52,248 nt of DNA from positions 1 to 52,248 of the forward strand of contig NZ_JACDUU010000012.1 of assembly GCF_013760845.1 (NCBI RefSeq), in the 5' to 3' direction. The notes below the pieces were generated by a model. It did no database searches and was not told where the DNA came from. It saw nothing but the letters and a program-made list of their open reading frames with translations. The position numbers and the translations under genes are program-made. Position 1 is the stretch's first letter. Each line of letters opens with the position of its first letter. This DNA is from [Anoxybacillus] calidus. GTDB taxonomy: Bacteria > Bacillota > Bacilli > Bacillales > Anoxybacillaceae. Of this stretch, positions 1 through 10,775 are shown in pieces.

Positions 1-94
1 CTCAGAAGCAAGCTTCTTTGTGGTCCGCTCGACTTGCATGTATTAGGCACGCCGCCAGCGTTCGTCCTGAGCCAGGATCAAACTCTCCAATAAA
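1..94 (-). rRNA. 16S rRNA, 5' end (partial)
   Basis: The reverse complement reads GAGAGTTTGATCCTGGCTCA and continues into the conserved first ~90 nt of bacterial 16S, running off the left edge. The mature 5' end is placed near 94 by analogy with Bacillus 16S, which starts a few bases before GGAGAGTTTGATC. It is the first gene of an rRNA operon reading leftwards out of the window. Confidence 0.97.
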
Positions 95-121
95 AAGTTT
101 ATATACCTAGCAAATTGACGT

Positions 122-180
122 GGACGCTTCGTTTTGTTCAGTTTTCAAAGAACATTTGTTTCCGTCGCCCACAAGCGACT
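122..180 (-). promoter_or_regulatory. rRNA leader with boxA-like antitermination sequence
   Basis: Between the rRNA promoters and 16S lies TGTTCTTTGAAAA (142-154, minus strand), close to the boxA consensus TGCTCTTTGAACA, followed by the conserved pre-16S segment AACTGAACAAAACGAAGCG. A short hairpin with GTCGC/GCGAC arms (164-179) lies just upstream. Such leaders recruit Nus factors for antitermination and pair with the 16S 3' flank for RNase III processing; the role here is by analogy. Confidence 0.75.
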
Positions 181-185
181 TTTTT

Positions 186-214
186 AATATATCATTTTAA
201 GTTTTTATTGTCAA
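186..214 (-). promoter_or_regulatory. rRNA operon promoter P2
   Basis: Minus strand: -35 TTGACA (209-214), 17-bp spacer, -10 TATATT (186-191). It is the promoter nearest 16S and forms a tandem pair with P1 about 100 bp upstream, the usual rrn layout in Bacillus. Confidence 0.8.
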
Positions 215-284
215 CAACTTTTTGTTCTTAATTTATATTTATTTTTCATATCTCAAATTTCATATCTCAAAAGCGACGCTTCTA

Positions 285-313
285 AATATATCACGATGAT
301 ATAAATAAGTCAA
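285..313 (-). promoter_or_regulatory. rRNA operon promoter P1
   Basis: Minus strand: -35 TTGACT (308-313), 17-bp spacer, -10 TATATT (285-290). The DNA upstream of -35 is very AT-rich, which could act as an UP element, and then meets a repeat copy at 340-434. Confidence 0.75.
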
Positions 314-339
314 CAATATTTTATAAAAATTTTTAAGCC

Positions 340-434
340 GAGGCTGACCCAAAAGCCAAACGCCAGATCCCACAACACAATCACAATATATAAATGAAAT
401 GTATGTGAGATCAGACACTTATGAGTAGCCCCGA
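340..434. repeat. Palindromic interspersed repeat, shortened copy C
   Basis: Third, degenerate copy of the family at 10776-10898 and 42382-42504, in the opposite orientation. It keeps both ends (GAGGCTGACCC and GTAGCCCCGAC) and the inner blocks CACAACACAA and GAAATGTATGTGAGATCAGACACTT, but lacks about 28 bp of the central loop. It lies between the lysS stop and rRNA promoter P1. No reading frame is present. Confidence 0.8.
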
Positions 435-445
435 CTATAGATTTA

Positions 446-1999
<1,554 letters not shown>

Positions 2000-2008
2000 T
2001 CAAATTCA

Positions 2009-3010
2009 TTATACAGCTTGAGCGCTGTTTTGTTGTTTTTCTTCTACCTCTGCCGCAAAATTTGTTAAAAGTGAGACAAGTTCTTCACGTGTATTACATT
2101 CGTTAATCGCATTGCGAATCTTCGCATTTCCTCGAATACCTTTTAAATACCAAGCAGCATGTTTGCGCATTTCTTTTACTGCAATATGTTCATTTTTTAA
2201 TGCGATTAAACGATCTAAGTGTAAAATACATACATCAATCTTCTCTCGAACAGACGGTTCAGGGATGAGCTCTCCTGTTTCTAAATAACGTACGGTACGA
2301 TAAATCATCCATGGATTTCCAAGAGCTGCACGTCCAATCATTACACCATCTACGCCTGTTTCTTCCAGCATTCTTTTCGCGTCTTGTGGAGTTTGTACAT
2401 CCCCATTCCCAATAACCGGAATACTTACCGCTTCTTTTACTTGCTTAATAATATTCCAATCTGCTTTTCCTTCATACATTTGTGCTCTTGTTCTTCCATG
2501 AACAGCAACCGCTTTACCCCCGGCACGCTCAACAGCTTGGGCGTTTTCGACCGCATAAATGTGATTTTCATCCCAGCCAATCCGCATTTTCACTGTAACT
2601 GGTTTTTCTACTGCATCGACAACCGCAGCCACTACATCATAAATTTTGTTAGGGTCTAACAACCATTTCGCCCCAGCATCGCATTTTGTAATTTTTGGAA
2701 CAGGGCATCCCATATTGATATCAATAATATCGGCATTTGTATTTTTATCAACAAATTTTGCTGCTTCAACTAATGTTTCTATTTCTCCGCCAAAAATTTG
2801 CAGACTTAACGGCTTCTCCCGCTCATCGATATATAACATCCCCATCGTTTTTTGGTTATTAAATAAAATCGCCTTATCGCTAACCATCTCCGCACAAACA
2901 AGGCCAGCTCCGAATTCTTTCACTGTTAAACGAAATGCAGAATTACAAACCCCCGCCATCGGAGCCAATACGACAGGATTTTTCATTTCAATATCACCGA
3001 TTTTTAACAT
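2009..3010 (-). CDS. dusB: tRNA-dihydrouridine synthase B
   Basis: FMN-dependent, NADPH-using reduction of uridine to dihydrouridine in tRNA. 333 residues forming a TIM barrel plus a C-terminal helical domain. Visible family motifs are the FMN-binding APMAGVCNSAFR near residue 17, the catalytic DINMGCP with its cysteine near residue 100, HGRTRAQMY and the phosphate-binding GNGDV. A strong ribosome binding site (AAGGAGG) precedes the ATG. It follows yazB, the same context as B. subtilis yacF. The exact target uridines cannot be read from sequence. Confidence 0.95.
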   Translation of the reverse strand: MLKIGDIEMKNPVVLAPMAGVCNSAFRLTVKEFGAGLVCAEMVSDKAILFNNQKTMGMLYIDEREKPLSLQIFGGEIETLVEAAKFVDKNTNADIIDINMGCPVPKITKCDAGAKWLLDPNKIYDVVAAVVDAVEKPVTVKMRIGWDENHIYAVENAQAVERAGGKAVAVHGRTRAQMYEGKADWNIIKQVKEAVSIPVIGNGDVQTPQDAKRMLEETGVDGVMIGRAALGNPWMIYRTVRYLETGELIPEPSVREKIDVCILHLDRLIALKNEHIAVKEMRKHAAWYLKGIRGNAKIRNAINECNTREELVSLLTNFAAEVEEKQQNSAQAV

Positions 3011-3037
3011 GTTCCACCCTCCTTCTTTTAAAATGTA

Positions 3038-3253
3038 TTAGGTATTATGTTTTGGTGGAGAAAGCTCTTCTACTGTGATATTTAACCGTTCAGCCACCAT
3101 CTGCAAAAACTGTTCTGTTGGCAAGCGGTTACCACGCTCTATTTCACCTAAAACAGACACAGATACTCCCAATTCTTTAGCGAAGCTTTCCTGTGTATGT
3201 CCTTTTAGTTTTCGAAAAGCGCGAATACGTCTTCCCCACTTTTCTGCTTCCAT
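3038..3253 (-). CDS. yazB: Small HTH (Xre-type) DNA-binding protein YazB
   Basis: 71-residue protein made almost wholly of a lambda-repressor-like HTH: GRRIRAFRKLKGHTQESFAK, then LGVSVSVLGEIERG as recognition helix, then a short acidic-proline tail. Start chosen at the ATG at 3253 behind GAAGGG; an in-frame TTG two codons earlier is less well placed. It overlaps the 3' end of folK by 49 nt, so translation is probably coupled. Conserved at the end of the folate operon in Bacillus; its target genes are unknown to me. Confidence 0.85.
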   Translation of the reverse strand: MEAEKWGRRIRAFRKLKGHTQESFAKELGVSVSVLGEIERGNRLPTEQFLQMVAERLNITVEELSPPKHNT

Positions 3254-3732
3254 ATACAAATCCCTTCTTTGTCCGGTAGTTCATCTATTATCAATAATAA
3301 ATTTTTTTTATTGTTAGGAATGCAAATATTAGGATTAAGCTCTAAAAGCGGCACTAATACAAATGCTCTCTCCAGCATGCGAGGATGCGGAATGATAAGT
3401 TGCTCTGTCTCAATATTTTCTTGATTATACAATAAAATGTCAAGGTCTAACGTTCTTGGCCCCCAGTGAATCTCCCGTTTTCTTCCAAGATCATCTTCAA
3501 TTTTTCGCGTCACTTCTAATAATGCAAACGGAGAAAGGGTGGTTTTGACTTGGATGACCATATTTAAAAAATAATCTTGTTCTACGTAGCCAACTGGTTC
3601 TGTCTCATATATTGAAGATGTATCAACAACAGAAATTTGCTCATGTTCATCTAATTTTCTTACTGCATCATGCAGATACCGAAGGCGATTACCAATATTT
3701 GATCCAAGAGCAATATATGCATTATTTACCAT
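3205..3732 (-). CDS. folK: 2-amino-4-hydroxy-6-hydroxymethyldihydropteridine pyrophosphokinase
   Basis: Transfers pyrophosphate from ATP to 6-hydroxymethyl-7,8-dihydropterin, giving the substrate of FolP. 175 residues, typical of the family. Signatures seen: YIALGSNIGNR at the N-terminus, YETEPVGY, and the nucleotide/metal-binding WGPRTLDLDILLY near residue 90, whose paired aspartates bind magnesium. The ATG is one base after the folB stop, so translation is probably coupled. Part of pabB-pabA-pabC-folP-folB-folK. Confidence 0.96.
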   Translation of the reverse strand: MVNNAYIALGSNIGNRLRYLHDAVRKLDEHEQISVVDTSSIYETEPVGYVEQDYFLNMVIQVKTTLSPFALLEVTRKIEDDLGRKREIHWGPRTLDLDILLYNQENIETEQLIIPHPRMLERAFVLVPLLELNPNICIPNNKKNLLLIIDELPDKEGICIWKQKSGEDVFALFEN

Positions 3733-4092
3733 TTAACGACCCCTTACTATTTCTACTGCCACTGACTCATAATGTCCCCGTATTGGCGGATTTGGCTTTA
3801 TTACTTTTACTTTGCAATTAGAGATGGAGGGAAAAGTGGCTAAGATGGTGTCAGCGATTTTCTCAGCTACTGTCTCAATCAGCTTAAATGGCTTTCCTTC
3901 AACAATTTCCCGACAGATACGATACAGTTCTGCATAATTAATCGTATAATTCAAATCATCGTTTTGCCCAGCCTTTCTTAAATCCGTTTCAATAACCAAA
4001 TCTACCAAAAACATTTGACCCAATTTATTTTCTTCTGGAAATACACCGTGATAACCGTAAAATTGCATCCGGTTTACATAAATTTTATCGAT
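3733..4092 (-). CDS. folB: Dihydroneopterin aldolase (apparent non-standard start codon)
   Basis: Converts dihydroneopterin to 6-hydroxymethyldihydropterin and glycolaldehyde. Family sequence is clear: DKIYVNRMQFYGYHGVFPEENKLGQ, INYAEL and the catalytic-lysine segment VKVIKPNPP. Aligned with B. subtilis FolB (from memory, starting MDKVYVEG), translation should begin just before Asp-Lys. The codon there is ATC (4090-4092), preceded by ATA, 5-8 nt after a strong AAAGGAGG. The only in-frame ATG upstream (4120-4122) lies inside folP without a ribosome binding site and would add ten residues. I give the ATC position; the product is sure, the start is not. Confidence 0.85.
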   Translation of the reverse strand: MDKIYVNRMQFYGYHGVFPEENKLGQMFLVDLVIETDLRKAGQNDDLNYTINYAELYRICREIVEGKPFKLIETVAEKIADTILATFPSISNCKVKVIKPNPPIRGHYESVAVEIVRGR

Positions 4093-4924
4093 TATGTTCC
4101 CCTCCTTTACCGAGCATCGCATCCATCATTTTCGCCATTCGGGCAATTGGGAGCACATCATGAACACGGACAATTTGCACACCTTTCGCAATTCCAAGAC
4201 AAACGGTAGCTCCCGTTCCTTCAACGCGCTCGTCTGTAGGAAGATCTAGAACATGCCCAATAAACGACTTCCGCGATGTTCCCAGCAAAACAGGATATCC
4301 TAATTTGGTAAATTGCTCTAAATTTCGCATCACTTCAAGGTTATGTTCAAATGTTTTCGCAAAGCCAATGCCGGGGTCTAAAATAATTTTCTCATCCTTG
4401 ACTCCCGCTTTTTTTACGATTGAAATGCTTTCAAACAAATCAGCAATCATATCAGGTATCAGGTTCTTATAATCTCGATTATGACGATTATGCATAAGAA
4501 TAATCGGTACGTTATAATAAGCGGCTACTTCCGCCATTTGTGGATCGGCTTTTGCTCCCCATACGTCATTAATGATATGCGCTCCCGCTTCAATCGCCTG
4601 TTTCGCGACCTCTGCCTTATACGTATCTACAGAAATTGGAACATCAACGGCTTCTGACACAGCCTTGATGACAGGAATAACGCGTCTTAGTTCTTCGTCT
4701 AACGGTACCTTCTCAGCCCCAGGTCTCGTTGATTCGCCACCGATGTCAATAATATCCGCCCCATCAGCGACTAGCTTTTTTGCATGTTCCACTGCAAGGT
4801 CAATCGCATTAAATTTACCGCCATCGGAAAAGGAGTCTGGGGTCACATTTAAAATGCCCATAATGAGCGTTTTATGTTGTAGGTTTAACTGATAAGAACC
4901 GCAATCGATGATAAAATTGCTCAT
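4085..4924 (-). CDS. folP: Dihydropteroate synthase
   Basis: Joins p-aminobenzoate to hydroxymethyldihydropterin diphosphate; this is the sulfonamide target (sul in B. subtilis). 279 residues, TIM barrel. Both family signatures are present: MGILNVTPDSFSDGG near residue 22 and DIGGESTRPGA near residue 60, plus the late barrel segment LLGTSRKSFIG. The ATG at 4924 overlaps the pabC stop (TAATG), and an upstream in-frame ATG inside pabC is rejected. Its own 3' end overlaps the start of folB and supplies the folB ribosome binding site. Confidence 0.96.
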   Translation of the reverse strand: MSNFIIDCGSYQLNLQHKTLIMGILNVTPDSFSDGGKFNAIDLAVEHAKKLVADGADIIDIGGESTRPGAEKVPLDEELRRVIPVIKAVSEAVDVPISVDTYKAEVAKQAIEAGAHIINDVWGAKADPQMAEVAAYYNVPIILMHNRHNRDYKNLIPDMIADLFESISIVKKAGVKDEKIILDPGIGFAKTFEHNLEVMRNLEQFTKLGYPVLLGTSRKSFIGHVLDLPTDERVEGTGATVCLGIAKGVQIVRVHDVLPIARMAKMMDAMLGKGGEHNR

Positions 4925-5799
4925 TACTTTTCGATCCTTTCTTTTAATTGACATCTTGTCCATAAAGACGTTGTAAAACGCTGATATTGTTGTTTTAACA
5001 TTTTACTCAATGAACCTTCAATCCCTGGATACACTCTGGTATTGAACTGCCGAACGGGAACAATTTCTTGAATCGAATTGGTTAAAAATATTTCGTCTGC
5101 CTGCTCTAACTCATTAAGCTTATACAATCCTTCTTCGTACTCAATTTCTAATACGGAAAGCAGCGTTAACACAAATTGTCTTGTAATACCGTTTAAAATT
5201 CCCGTATCAACCGAAGGAGTATAAACAACACCATTTTTTACCCAAAAAATATTAGAAACTATCCCTTCAGCTACAAAACCAGCTTCAGTGAGAAAAATCC
5301 CCTCTATGTTAGGATTATTCCCGATTTCTCTCTTGCCAAAAATGTTATTTAAGTAGTGATGAGATTTTAAGCGTTTTTCTCCCTCTGGACTATTTCTCCT
5401 TGTGTTTAAAATCTTACATACCTTTTCATTGGAAGAAAAATGCGGAACAGGCTTCATATAAACAATCATCGTTGGCTCTTCATACTCATTCGTCTGTAAT
5501 CCCAAATCGCCTATCCCTGCGGAAACATTAAGGCGAACATAAGCGTCTTTCATTTTGTTAGCTTCTAGTAATTGATGAATGATTTCTATAATTTCAGCGC
5601 GCTTTAATTGCAATTTAATGTTTACCTCTCGCAAGCTATCGTTTAAACGTTGAAGATGATCATCTAATAAAAAAGGATGTCCTTCATAAGTGCGAAACGT
5701 TTCAAATAAGCCAAGCCCATACATAAAACCATGGTCAAATGGCGAAATACGTGCTTCTTCTTTTTTAACAATGCTGCCATTTACGTAAACGTACATCAT
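4924..5799 (-). CDS. pabC: Aminodeoxychorismate lyase (PLP, fold type IV)
   Basis: Releases pyruvate from 4-amino-4-deoxychorismate to give p-aminobenzoate. 291 residues of the branched-chain-aminotransferase-like family. Visible: SPFDHGFMYGLGLFET, the segment RLKSHHYLNN carrying the PLP lysine, EGIFLTEAGFVAEGIVSNIF, and LTNSIQEIVPV. The start overlaps the pabA stop by one base (TAATG), and the 3' end overlaps folP in the same way. Either of two adjacent ATG codons (5799, 5796) could be used. Confidence 0.94.
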   Translation of the reverse strand: MMYVYVNGSIVKKEEARISPFDHGFMYGLGLFETFRTYEGHPFLLDDHLQRLNDSLREVNIKLQLKRAEIIEIIHQLLEANKMKDAYVRLNVSAGIGDLGLQTNEYEEPTMIVYMKPVPHFSSNEKVCKILNTRRNSPEGEKRLKSHHYLNNIFGKREIGNNPNIEGIFLTEAGFVAEGIVSNIFWVKNGVVYTPSVDTGILNGITRQFVLTLLSVLEIEYEEGLYKLNELEQADEIFLTNSIQEIVPVRQFNTRVYPGIEGSLSKMLKQQYQRFTTSLWTRCQLKERIEK

Positions 5800-6377
5800 T
5801 ATCGAACCCTTTTATACTGATCAATAAAGTTTTTTAACATCTCTAATCCATGGCTTGTCATAATCGATTCTGGATGGAATTGGACACCTTCAATCGGCAA
5901 TGTTTTATGGCGAATCGCCATAATTTCATCCGCATCTGTCCAAGCAGAAACTTCAAAGCAGTCTGGCAGTGTTTCTTTTTTGACAATGAGCGAATGATAA
6001 CGAGTAGCGGTAAACGGTTGAGGCAAGCCTGTGAAAATCGTTTTTCCATCGTGAAAAATTTGCGATGTTTTCCCGTGCATTAACCGCTCTGCCCGCACAA
6101 TATCTCCGCCAAACACTTGAGCAATCGACTGATGACCAAGGCACACTCCAAAAATCGGTATCTTTCCAGCAAAATGCTCAATCGCTGACATACTAATTCC
6201 TGCCTCATTCGGGCTGCATGGACCAGGTGAAATCATTAAAAATTCCGGACTCAGCTTTTCTATTTCCTTAATTGTTATTTCATCATTTCGTTTAACAATT
6301 AATTCTTCTCCTAATTGCCCTAAATATTGTACTAAGTTATACGTAAATGAATCGTAATTATCAATCATTAAAATCAT
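5799..6377 (-). CDS. pabA: Aminodeoxychorismate/anthranilate synthase glutaminase subunit
   Basis: Class I glutamine amidotransferase feeding ammonia to PabB; in B. subtilis the same subunit also serves tryptophan synthesis with TrpE. 192 residues. The catalytic triad is visible: nucleophile Cys in GVCLGHQ near residue 79, and His/Glu in GVQFHPES near residue 170. The oxyanion segment [13 protein letters not shown] is also present. It lies 7 bp after pabB and overlaps pabC, so the trio is one transcript. Confidence 0.96.
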   Translation of the reverse strand: MILMIDNYDSFTYNLVQYLGQLGEELIVKRNDEITIKEIEKLSPEFLMISPGPCSPNEAGISMSAIEHFAGKIPIFGVCLGHQSIAQVFGGDIVRAERLMHGKTSQIFHDGKTIFTGLPQPFTATRYHSLIVKKETLPDCFEVSAWTDADEIMAIRHKTLPIEGVQFHPESIMTSHGLEMLKNFIDQYKRVR

Positions 6378-6384
6378 CTTTTTC

Positions 6385-7809
6385 TCACCTCATGCTCATA
6401 GATTCGTACTCTGCTTCGCTCAGCTCTTTTGCTTTCCAAAGCGCAAATGCTTTTTTCAAACACTCTTTGTATTCGTATTCAGGACGAGAATCAATGACAA
6501 TCCCAGCTCCTGCTTGAACATGTGCCAGTCCATCTTTAGCGATCATCGTGCGAATGACAATATTGAGTTCCATGTCCCCGTTAAAACCAATCCAGCCGAT
6601 GGAGCCTGTATAAATACCACGACGCACTGGCTCCAATTCTTCAATAATTTCCATCGTACGTACCTTTGGTGCTCCAGTAATCGTTCCGCCTGGAAAAACT
6701 GCTTTAATGACATCAAATGCATCTTTTCCTTCCGCTAATTCTCCCGATACATGAGAAACAATGTGCATCACATGAGAGTACTTTTCAATCGTCATAAATT
6801 CATCTACTTTCACCGTTCCGTATTTGCACACACGACCTAAATCGTTTCGTTCCAAATCAACTAACATTATATGCTCCGCCCGCTCTTTCTCGTTATTAAT
6901 TAATTCACTGGCAATTGCCATGTCCTCCTGCAGCGTTTTCCCTCGCGAACGTGTACCAGCAATAGGTCTCGTGCTGATTTTATCCCCTTTTTTCTTGACA
7001 AGCAGCTCAGGTGAACCGCTGACAATTTGAAATTCAGGGAATTGCAAATACGCCATATATGGGGATGGATTAAGCAGACGAAGTTTTTCATAAATCGAAA
7101 AAGGATGAGTGAACAGCGGCTTCGATTGTCGCACCGATAAATTAACTTGGAACACATCTCCTTGCGCAATATAATTTCTTACTTTCTCAACCGCCTCTAT
7201 AAATTGTGTTTCTGTCATGGAAACCGCTTCGGTTGCGTTCGTCGGAACAAACGGAAACACTTCTTGGTCACTTATACGTTCAAGCCATAATGATTCATAC
7301 AAGGATAGGCGTTTTTGCGCTTCATCTTCTTCCCCTTCGATGTAATGGGTAATGATATGCAGTGTTTCAGTAAGATGATTATAAATAAATACATCATCAA
7401 AAATAAGAAAATATAAGTCGGGAATTTGTAAATTGTCTTGGGCCCAATTAGGTAAACGTTCAATATAGCGCGCGCAGTCGTAACTGATATATCCGATTGC
7501 CCCACCTTGAAAATCAGGACCGTCAACAAGAGATTTTGTCTGAAATTGAGCAAACCACTGCTTCATGAGAAGCAACGGATTTCCCTCATGTTGTTCCTCT
7601 CGTCCTTTATATCGAATGGTAAGCTTATTCCCTTTCCCCTGAACAATTCCAACCGGCCGAAATGCCATAATGCTGTATCTTCCATCGCGGCCACTTTCCA
7701 ACAATACATGGTACGGCTCGTTTTTTGCTAAATGTTTATATTGTTGAAACCAGTCTTGTTGTTTATATGGAATTTTACGCTCTGCTGCGATTCTCGCGTG
7801 CCCCAACAT
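6385..7809 (-). CDS. pabB: Aminodeoxychorismate synthase component I
   Basis: Converts chorismate and ammonia to 4-amino-4-deoxychorismate, the first committed step to p-aminobenzoate. About 474 residues; the chorismate-binding C-terminal half shows [28 protein letters not shown] and the [19 protein letters not shown] segment. The ATG at 7809 is preceded by AGGAG; the longer reading frame reaching 7869 adds 20 residues that do not match the family and lack a ribosome binding site. First gene of the folate operon, separated from cysK by a terminator. Confidence 0.94.
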   Translation of the reverse strand: MLGHARIAAERKIPYKQQDWFQQYKHLAKNEPYHVLLESGRDGRYSIMAFRPVGIVQGKGNKLTIRYKGREEQHEGNPLLLMKQWFAQFQTKSLVDGPDFQGGAIGYISYDCARYIERLPNWAQDNLQIPDLYFLIFDDVFIYNHLTETLHIITHYIEGEEDEAQKRLSLYESLWLERISDQEVFPFVPTNATEAVSMTETQFIEAVEKVRNYIAQGDVFQVNLSVRQSKPLFTHPFSIYEKLRLLNPSPYMAYLQFPEFQIVSGSPELLVKKKGDKISTRPIAGTRSRGKTLQEDMAIASELINNEKERAEHIMLVDLERNDLGRVCKYGTVKVDEFMTIEKYSHVMHIVSHVSGELAEGKDAFDVIKAVFPGGTITGAPKVRTMEIIEELEPVRRGIYTGSIGWIGFNGDMELNIVIRTMIAKDGLAHVQAGAGIVIDSRPEYEYKECLKKAFALWKAKELSEAEYESMSMR

Positions 7810-7845
7810 TGTTGTCACTCTCCTAATGCTGTTACTCATAAGCCT

Positions 7846-7851
7846 ATTGTA
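7846..7851 (-). promoter_or_regulatory. Possible -10 of the folate operon promoter
   Basis: TACAAT preceded by TTG on the minus strand, about 37 nt upstream of the pabB ATG and just downstream of the cysK terminator. No good -35 is visible at 17 bp, so this is a tentative call based mainly on position. Confidence 0.35.
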
Positions 7852-7877
7852 CAATGAATGAAGGCACATATCATTAA

Positions 7878-7913
7878 TAAAAAAATTTCGACAGGGAACA
7901 ACCCCTGTCGAAT
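7878..7913 (-). terminator. Intrinsic terminator after cysK
   Basis: On the minus strand: TTCGACAGGG/CCCTGTCGAA stem with a short loop, followed by ATTTTTTTAT. It separates cysK from the folate operon. Confidence 0.85.
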
Positions 7914-7988
7914 TCGTGTAATACCGTTCTAACTAACAGCATTTTCAAAATGAAAGACGCTAGTTTTAAAGAGGGCGACTCCCCCGTT

Positions 7989-8915
7989 TTATTCTTCAAA
8001 TTGATATAGTGCTGTACTTAAATAACGTTCACCGTTGCTTGGAATAATCGCTAAAACTTTTTTCCCTTTTCCTAACTGCTTTGCCACTTTTAACGCGGCA
8101 TGAATAGCAGCCCCCGAAGAAATACCGCCTAATATTCCTTCTTCGCGCGCAGCACGACGAGCGGCTTCAAATGCTTCTTCCGTTTTTACTGTAATCACTT
8201 CATCATAAATATTTGTATCTAAAATGTCTGGAACGAATCCTGCGCCAATTCCTTGAATTTTATGCGGTCCTGGTTTGCCACCGGAAAGCACTGGTGAATC
8301 AGCCGGTTCTACTGCATAAATTTTTATATTTGGATATTTTTCACGTAACACTTCACCAGCACCTGTAATCGTTCCCCCTGTACCAATACCAGCAACAAAT
8401 GCATCAAGCTGATCTCCCATTTGCTCAACAATTTCAGGACCCGTTGTTAAACGGTGAATCTCTGGATTTGCTTCATTTTTAAACTGTTGCGGCATAAAGT
8501 AGCCATGTTCATTCGCAAGCTCTTCTGCCTTACGAATTGCCCCACGCATTCCTTCACTCCCAGGAGTCAAAACAAGCTCCGCTCCATAAGCGCGCAATAA
8601 ATTTCTGCGCTCTAAACTCATCGTATCAGGCATGACAAGAATCGCCTTATATCCTTTTGCTGCAGCAACCATCGCTAAACCAATACCTGTGTTTCCACTT
8701 GTCGGCTCGATAATTGTATCTCCCGGCTTAATTTTTCCTGCTTTTTCTGCTGCTTCGATCATTGCCAAGGCAATTCGGTCTTTTACACTGCTTCCTGGGT
8801 TCATAAACTCTAGTTTTAAATATACTTCTGCACTATCCTCATCCACAAGACGATTTAGTTTGACAACCGGCGTTCGGCCGATTAAATCTGTAATCGAATT
8901 TGCTACGTGTGCCAT
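7989..8915 (-). CDS. cysK: Cysteine synthase A (O-acetylserine thiol-lyase)
   Basis: PLP enzyme making cysteine from O-acetylserine and sulfide. 308 residues, equal to B. subtilis CysK as I recall it. The PLP lysine lies in [14 protein letters not shown] near residue 42, the substrate-binding loop is TSGNTGIG near residue 70, and [10 protein letters not shown] binds PLP phosphate. Start at the ATG at 8915 behind GGGGTGGAG; the upstream GTG is inside the ribosome binding site. It has its own promoter and terminator, so it is probably monocistronic. In B. subtilis it is under CymR; I see no firm CymR box. Confidence 0.96.
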   Translation of the reverse strand: MAHVANSITDLIGRTPVVKLNRLVDEDSAEVYLKLEFMNPGSSVKDRIALAMIEAAEKAGKIKPGDTIIEPTSGNTGIGLAMVAAAKGYKAILVMPDTMSLERRNLLRAYGAELVLTPGSEGMRGAIRKAEELANEHGYFMPQQFKNEANPEIHRLTTGPEIVEQMGDQLDAFVAGIGTGGTITGAGEVLREKYPNIKIYAVEPADSPVLSGGKPGPHKIQGIGAGFVPDILDTNIYDEVITVKTEEAFEAARRAAREEGILGGISSGAAIHAALKVAKQLGKGKKVLAIIPSNGERYLSTALYQFEE

Positions 8916-8959
8916 ATTCTCCACCCCTAATCCCGAGTAATTTTATAGAATTTGTAAAA

Positions 8960-8988
8960 AATGTACCAGTTATTTTCTAAATTGTCAA
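8960..8988 (-). promoter_or_regulatory. cysK sigma-A promoter
   Basis: TTGACA (8983-8988), 17-bp spacer, TACATT (8960-8965), about 45 nt upstream of the cysK ATG. The AT-rich stretch between the promoter and the gene is where a CymR operator would be expected, but I cannot assign one. Confidence 0.75.
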
Positions 8989-9002
8989 TCATTTTGCGTA
9001 AT

Positions 9003-9893
9003 TTATTCATAGCGCCCTTCAGCAAATCGTTTCAATTCCTCTAATTCTTCTTTTGTAAAATGATATGTCTCATTACAGAAGTGACATGATGCTTCAGCAT
9101 GTCCTTCCTCTTCAATGATTTCTTGAATTTCTTTGGCCCCAAGGCTAATAATTGCATCAGCAATTCTCTCTTTTGAGCAACGGCACACGAAAGCAACAGG
9201 AAGTGTCTCGAGAATTTTCACATTATCTTTTCCTAACAACTCATATAGTATTTCTTCTGGTGTTAATCCTTTCTCAATCATCTTGGAAACAGGTGGAATC
9301 GACTTTAATCTTTTCTCTATTTCATCAATCGTTTTCTCCTCTGTCCCCGGCATTAATTGAAGAATAAAGCCACCCGCAGCAAGAATCGTATTATCAGGAT
9401 TGACGAGCACACCAACACCGACAGAAGAAGGCGTTTGTTCGGAGGAAACGAAATAATAAGTAAAATCTTCCCCTAATTCACCAGAAACAATCGGTACTTG
9501 ACCAGTAAAATAATCGCGTAAACCTAAATCTTTTACAACAGTTAATGTACCCGCTGTCCCAACTGCTCTAGCAACGTCAAGCTTTCCATATTGATTTAAC
9601 TCAAAATGGACTTGGGGGTTAGAAACATATCCTCTTACCTCACCTTTAGCGTTACTATCAACGAGAATCGTACCAATTGGACCGCCGCCTTCAATTTTAA
9701 TCGTTAGTTTACTATCCCCTTTCAGCATCGCTCCCATCATGACACCTGCGGTCATCGCCCGACCAAGAGCCGCTGAAGCGGTCGGCCATGTTTGATGACG
9801 GCGTTGCGCTTCATTAATTGTTGCGGTTGTACGTACTGCATATGCTCTTACTTGTCCATCATATGCCAATGCTTTCACTAAATAGTCTGACAT
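9003..9893 (-). CDS. hslO: Redox-regulated chaperone Hsp33
   Basis: Cytosolic holdase activated by oxidative unfolding. 296 residues. The C-terminal zinc/redox switch is intact: CRCSKE (CxC) near residue 238 and CHFC (CxxC) near residue 270. The N-terminal domain has the conserved [22 protein letters not shown] segment. It starts 10 bp after coaX, suggesting cotranscription. In B. subtilis yacD lies between hslO and cysK; here only a promoter-bearing gap of about 90 bp is present. Confidence 0.96.
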   Translation of the reverse strand: MSDYLVKALAYDGQVRAYAVRTTATINEAQRRHQTWPTASAALGRAMTAGVMMGAMLKGDSKLTIKIEGGGPIGTILVDSNAKGEVRGYVSNPQVHFELNQYGKLDVARAVGTAGTLTVVKDLGLRDYFTGQVPIVSGELGEDFTYYFVSSEQTPSSVGVGVLVNPDNTILAAGGFILQLMPGTEEKTIDEIEKRLKSIPPVSKMIEKGLTPEEILYELLGKDNVKILETLPVAFVCRCSKERIADAIISLGAKEIQEIIEEEGHAEASCHFCNETYHFTKEELEELKRFAEGRYE

Positions 9894-9902
9894 GTTGTAA
9901 AC

Positions 9903-10688
9903 TCACCTTTCATCATATTTTTTCTCGACGTTTTTTGCATATAAAAGCTGTAGTCCTTTTAATGTTAAAAATGGATCAACAATATCGATGACTTTTGACT
10001 CTTCCGCAATAAGAGGAGCTAACCCACCCGTTGCAATCACTTTAGGCGGAACCGGACTTTGCGCCTTCATTCGTGACACAATACCTTCCACTTGTCCGAC
10101 GTAGCCGTATAATATTCCCGCTTGCATCGCACTAACCGTATTTTTGCCGATAATATCATCAGGGCGAGCGATTTCAATACGCGGCAATTTCGCAGCACGA
10201 GAATATAATGCTTCCGTAGAAATTGTAATTCCAGGTGCAATCGCTCCGCCCATATATTGTTTATGCTCATTTATGTAACAATACGTAGTAGCGGTGCCAA
10301 AATCAACAATAATAAGCGGACTTCCGTATAAATGTATGCCGGCAACAGCATTTACAATTCGGTCTGCACCTACTTCTTTTGGATTGTCATATTTAATATT
10401 TAATCCTGTTTTAATTCCAGGTCCGACGATAAGCGGCTTGATATGGAAATATTTCAAACACATGCGCTCAAGCGCAAACATAATCGGTGGCACAACAGAA
10501 GAAATAATGATGCCATCAATGTCGGAAAAATTAAGACCGACATGATTTAGTAACGATTTAATTATCATGCCATACTCGTCTTCAGTTTTGCTGCGGCTTG
10601 TCTCGATGCGCCAATGATGCTTTAGCTCTTCTCCTTCATATACCCCTAAAACCGTGTTTGTATTCCCTACATCCAAAACAAAAATCAT
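9903..10688 (-). CDS. coaX: Type III pantothenate kinase
   Basis: First step of coenzyme A synthesis, phosphorylating pantothenate. 261 residues, ASKHA fold: N-terminal phosphate loop [14 protein letters not shown], the [12 protein letters not shown] segment with a catalytic-type aspartate near residue 107, [11 protein letters not shown], and GGAIAPGI. Start at the ATG at 10688 after GGGGATGA; the longer frame has no independent support. It lies downstream of ftsH, separated by palindromic repeat copy A, and is followed closely by hslO. Confidence 0.95.
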   Translation of the reverse strand: MIFVLDVGNTNTVLGVYEGEELKHHWRIETSRSKTEDEYGMIIKSLLNHVGLNFSDIDGIIISSVVPPIMFALERMCLKYFHIKPLIVGPGIKTGLNIKYDNPKEVGADRIVNAVAGIHLYGSPLIIVDFGTATTYCYINEHKQYMGGAIAPGITISTEALYSRAAKLPRIEIARPDDIIGKNTVSAMQAGILYGYVGQVEGIVSRMKAQSPVPPKVIATGGLAPLIAEESKVIDIVDPFLTLKGLQLLYAKNVEKKYDER

Positions 10689-10775
10689 TGCTTCATCCCC
10701 ACTTTTCACAAATTTTTGCTTTTTTCATCATATCATAAGTGATCATGAACAAGACAAACAATTAGATTGAAAAAA

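Noticed and set aside
4572-4892. Plus-strand ORF opposite folP
   Set aside because: Antisense shadow of a strongly conserved gene, with low-complexity Ser/Ala composition typical of shadows.
8916-8959. CymR operator upstream of cysK
   Set aside because: Some similarity around ATTACTCGGGATTAG, but too degenerate to call by eye.
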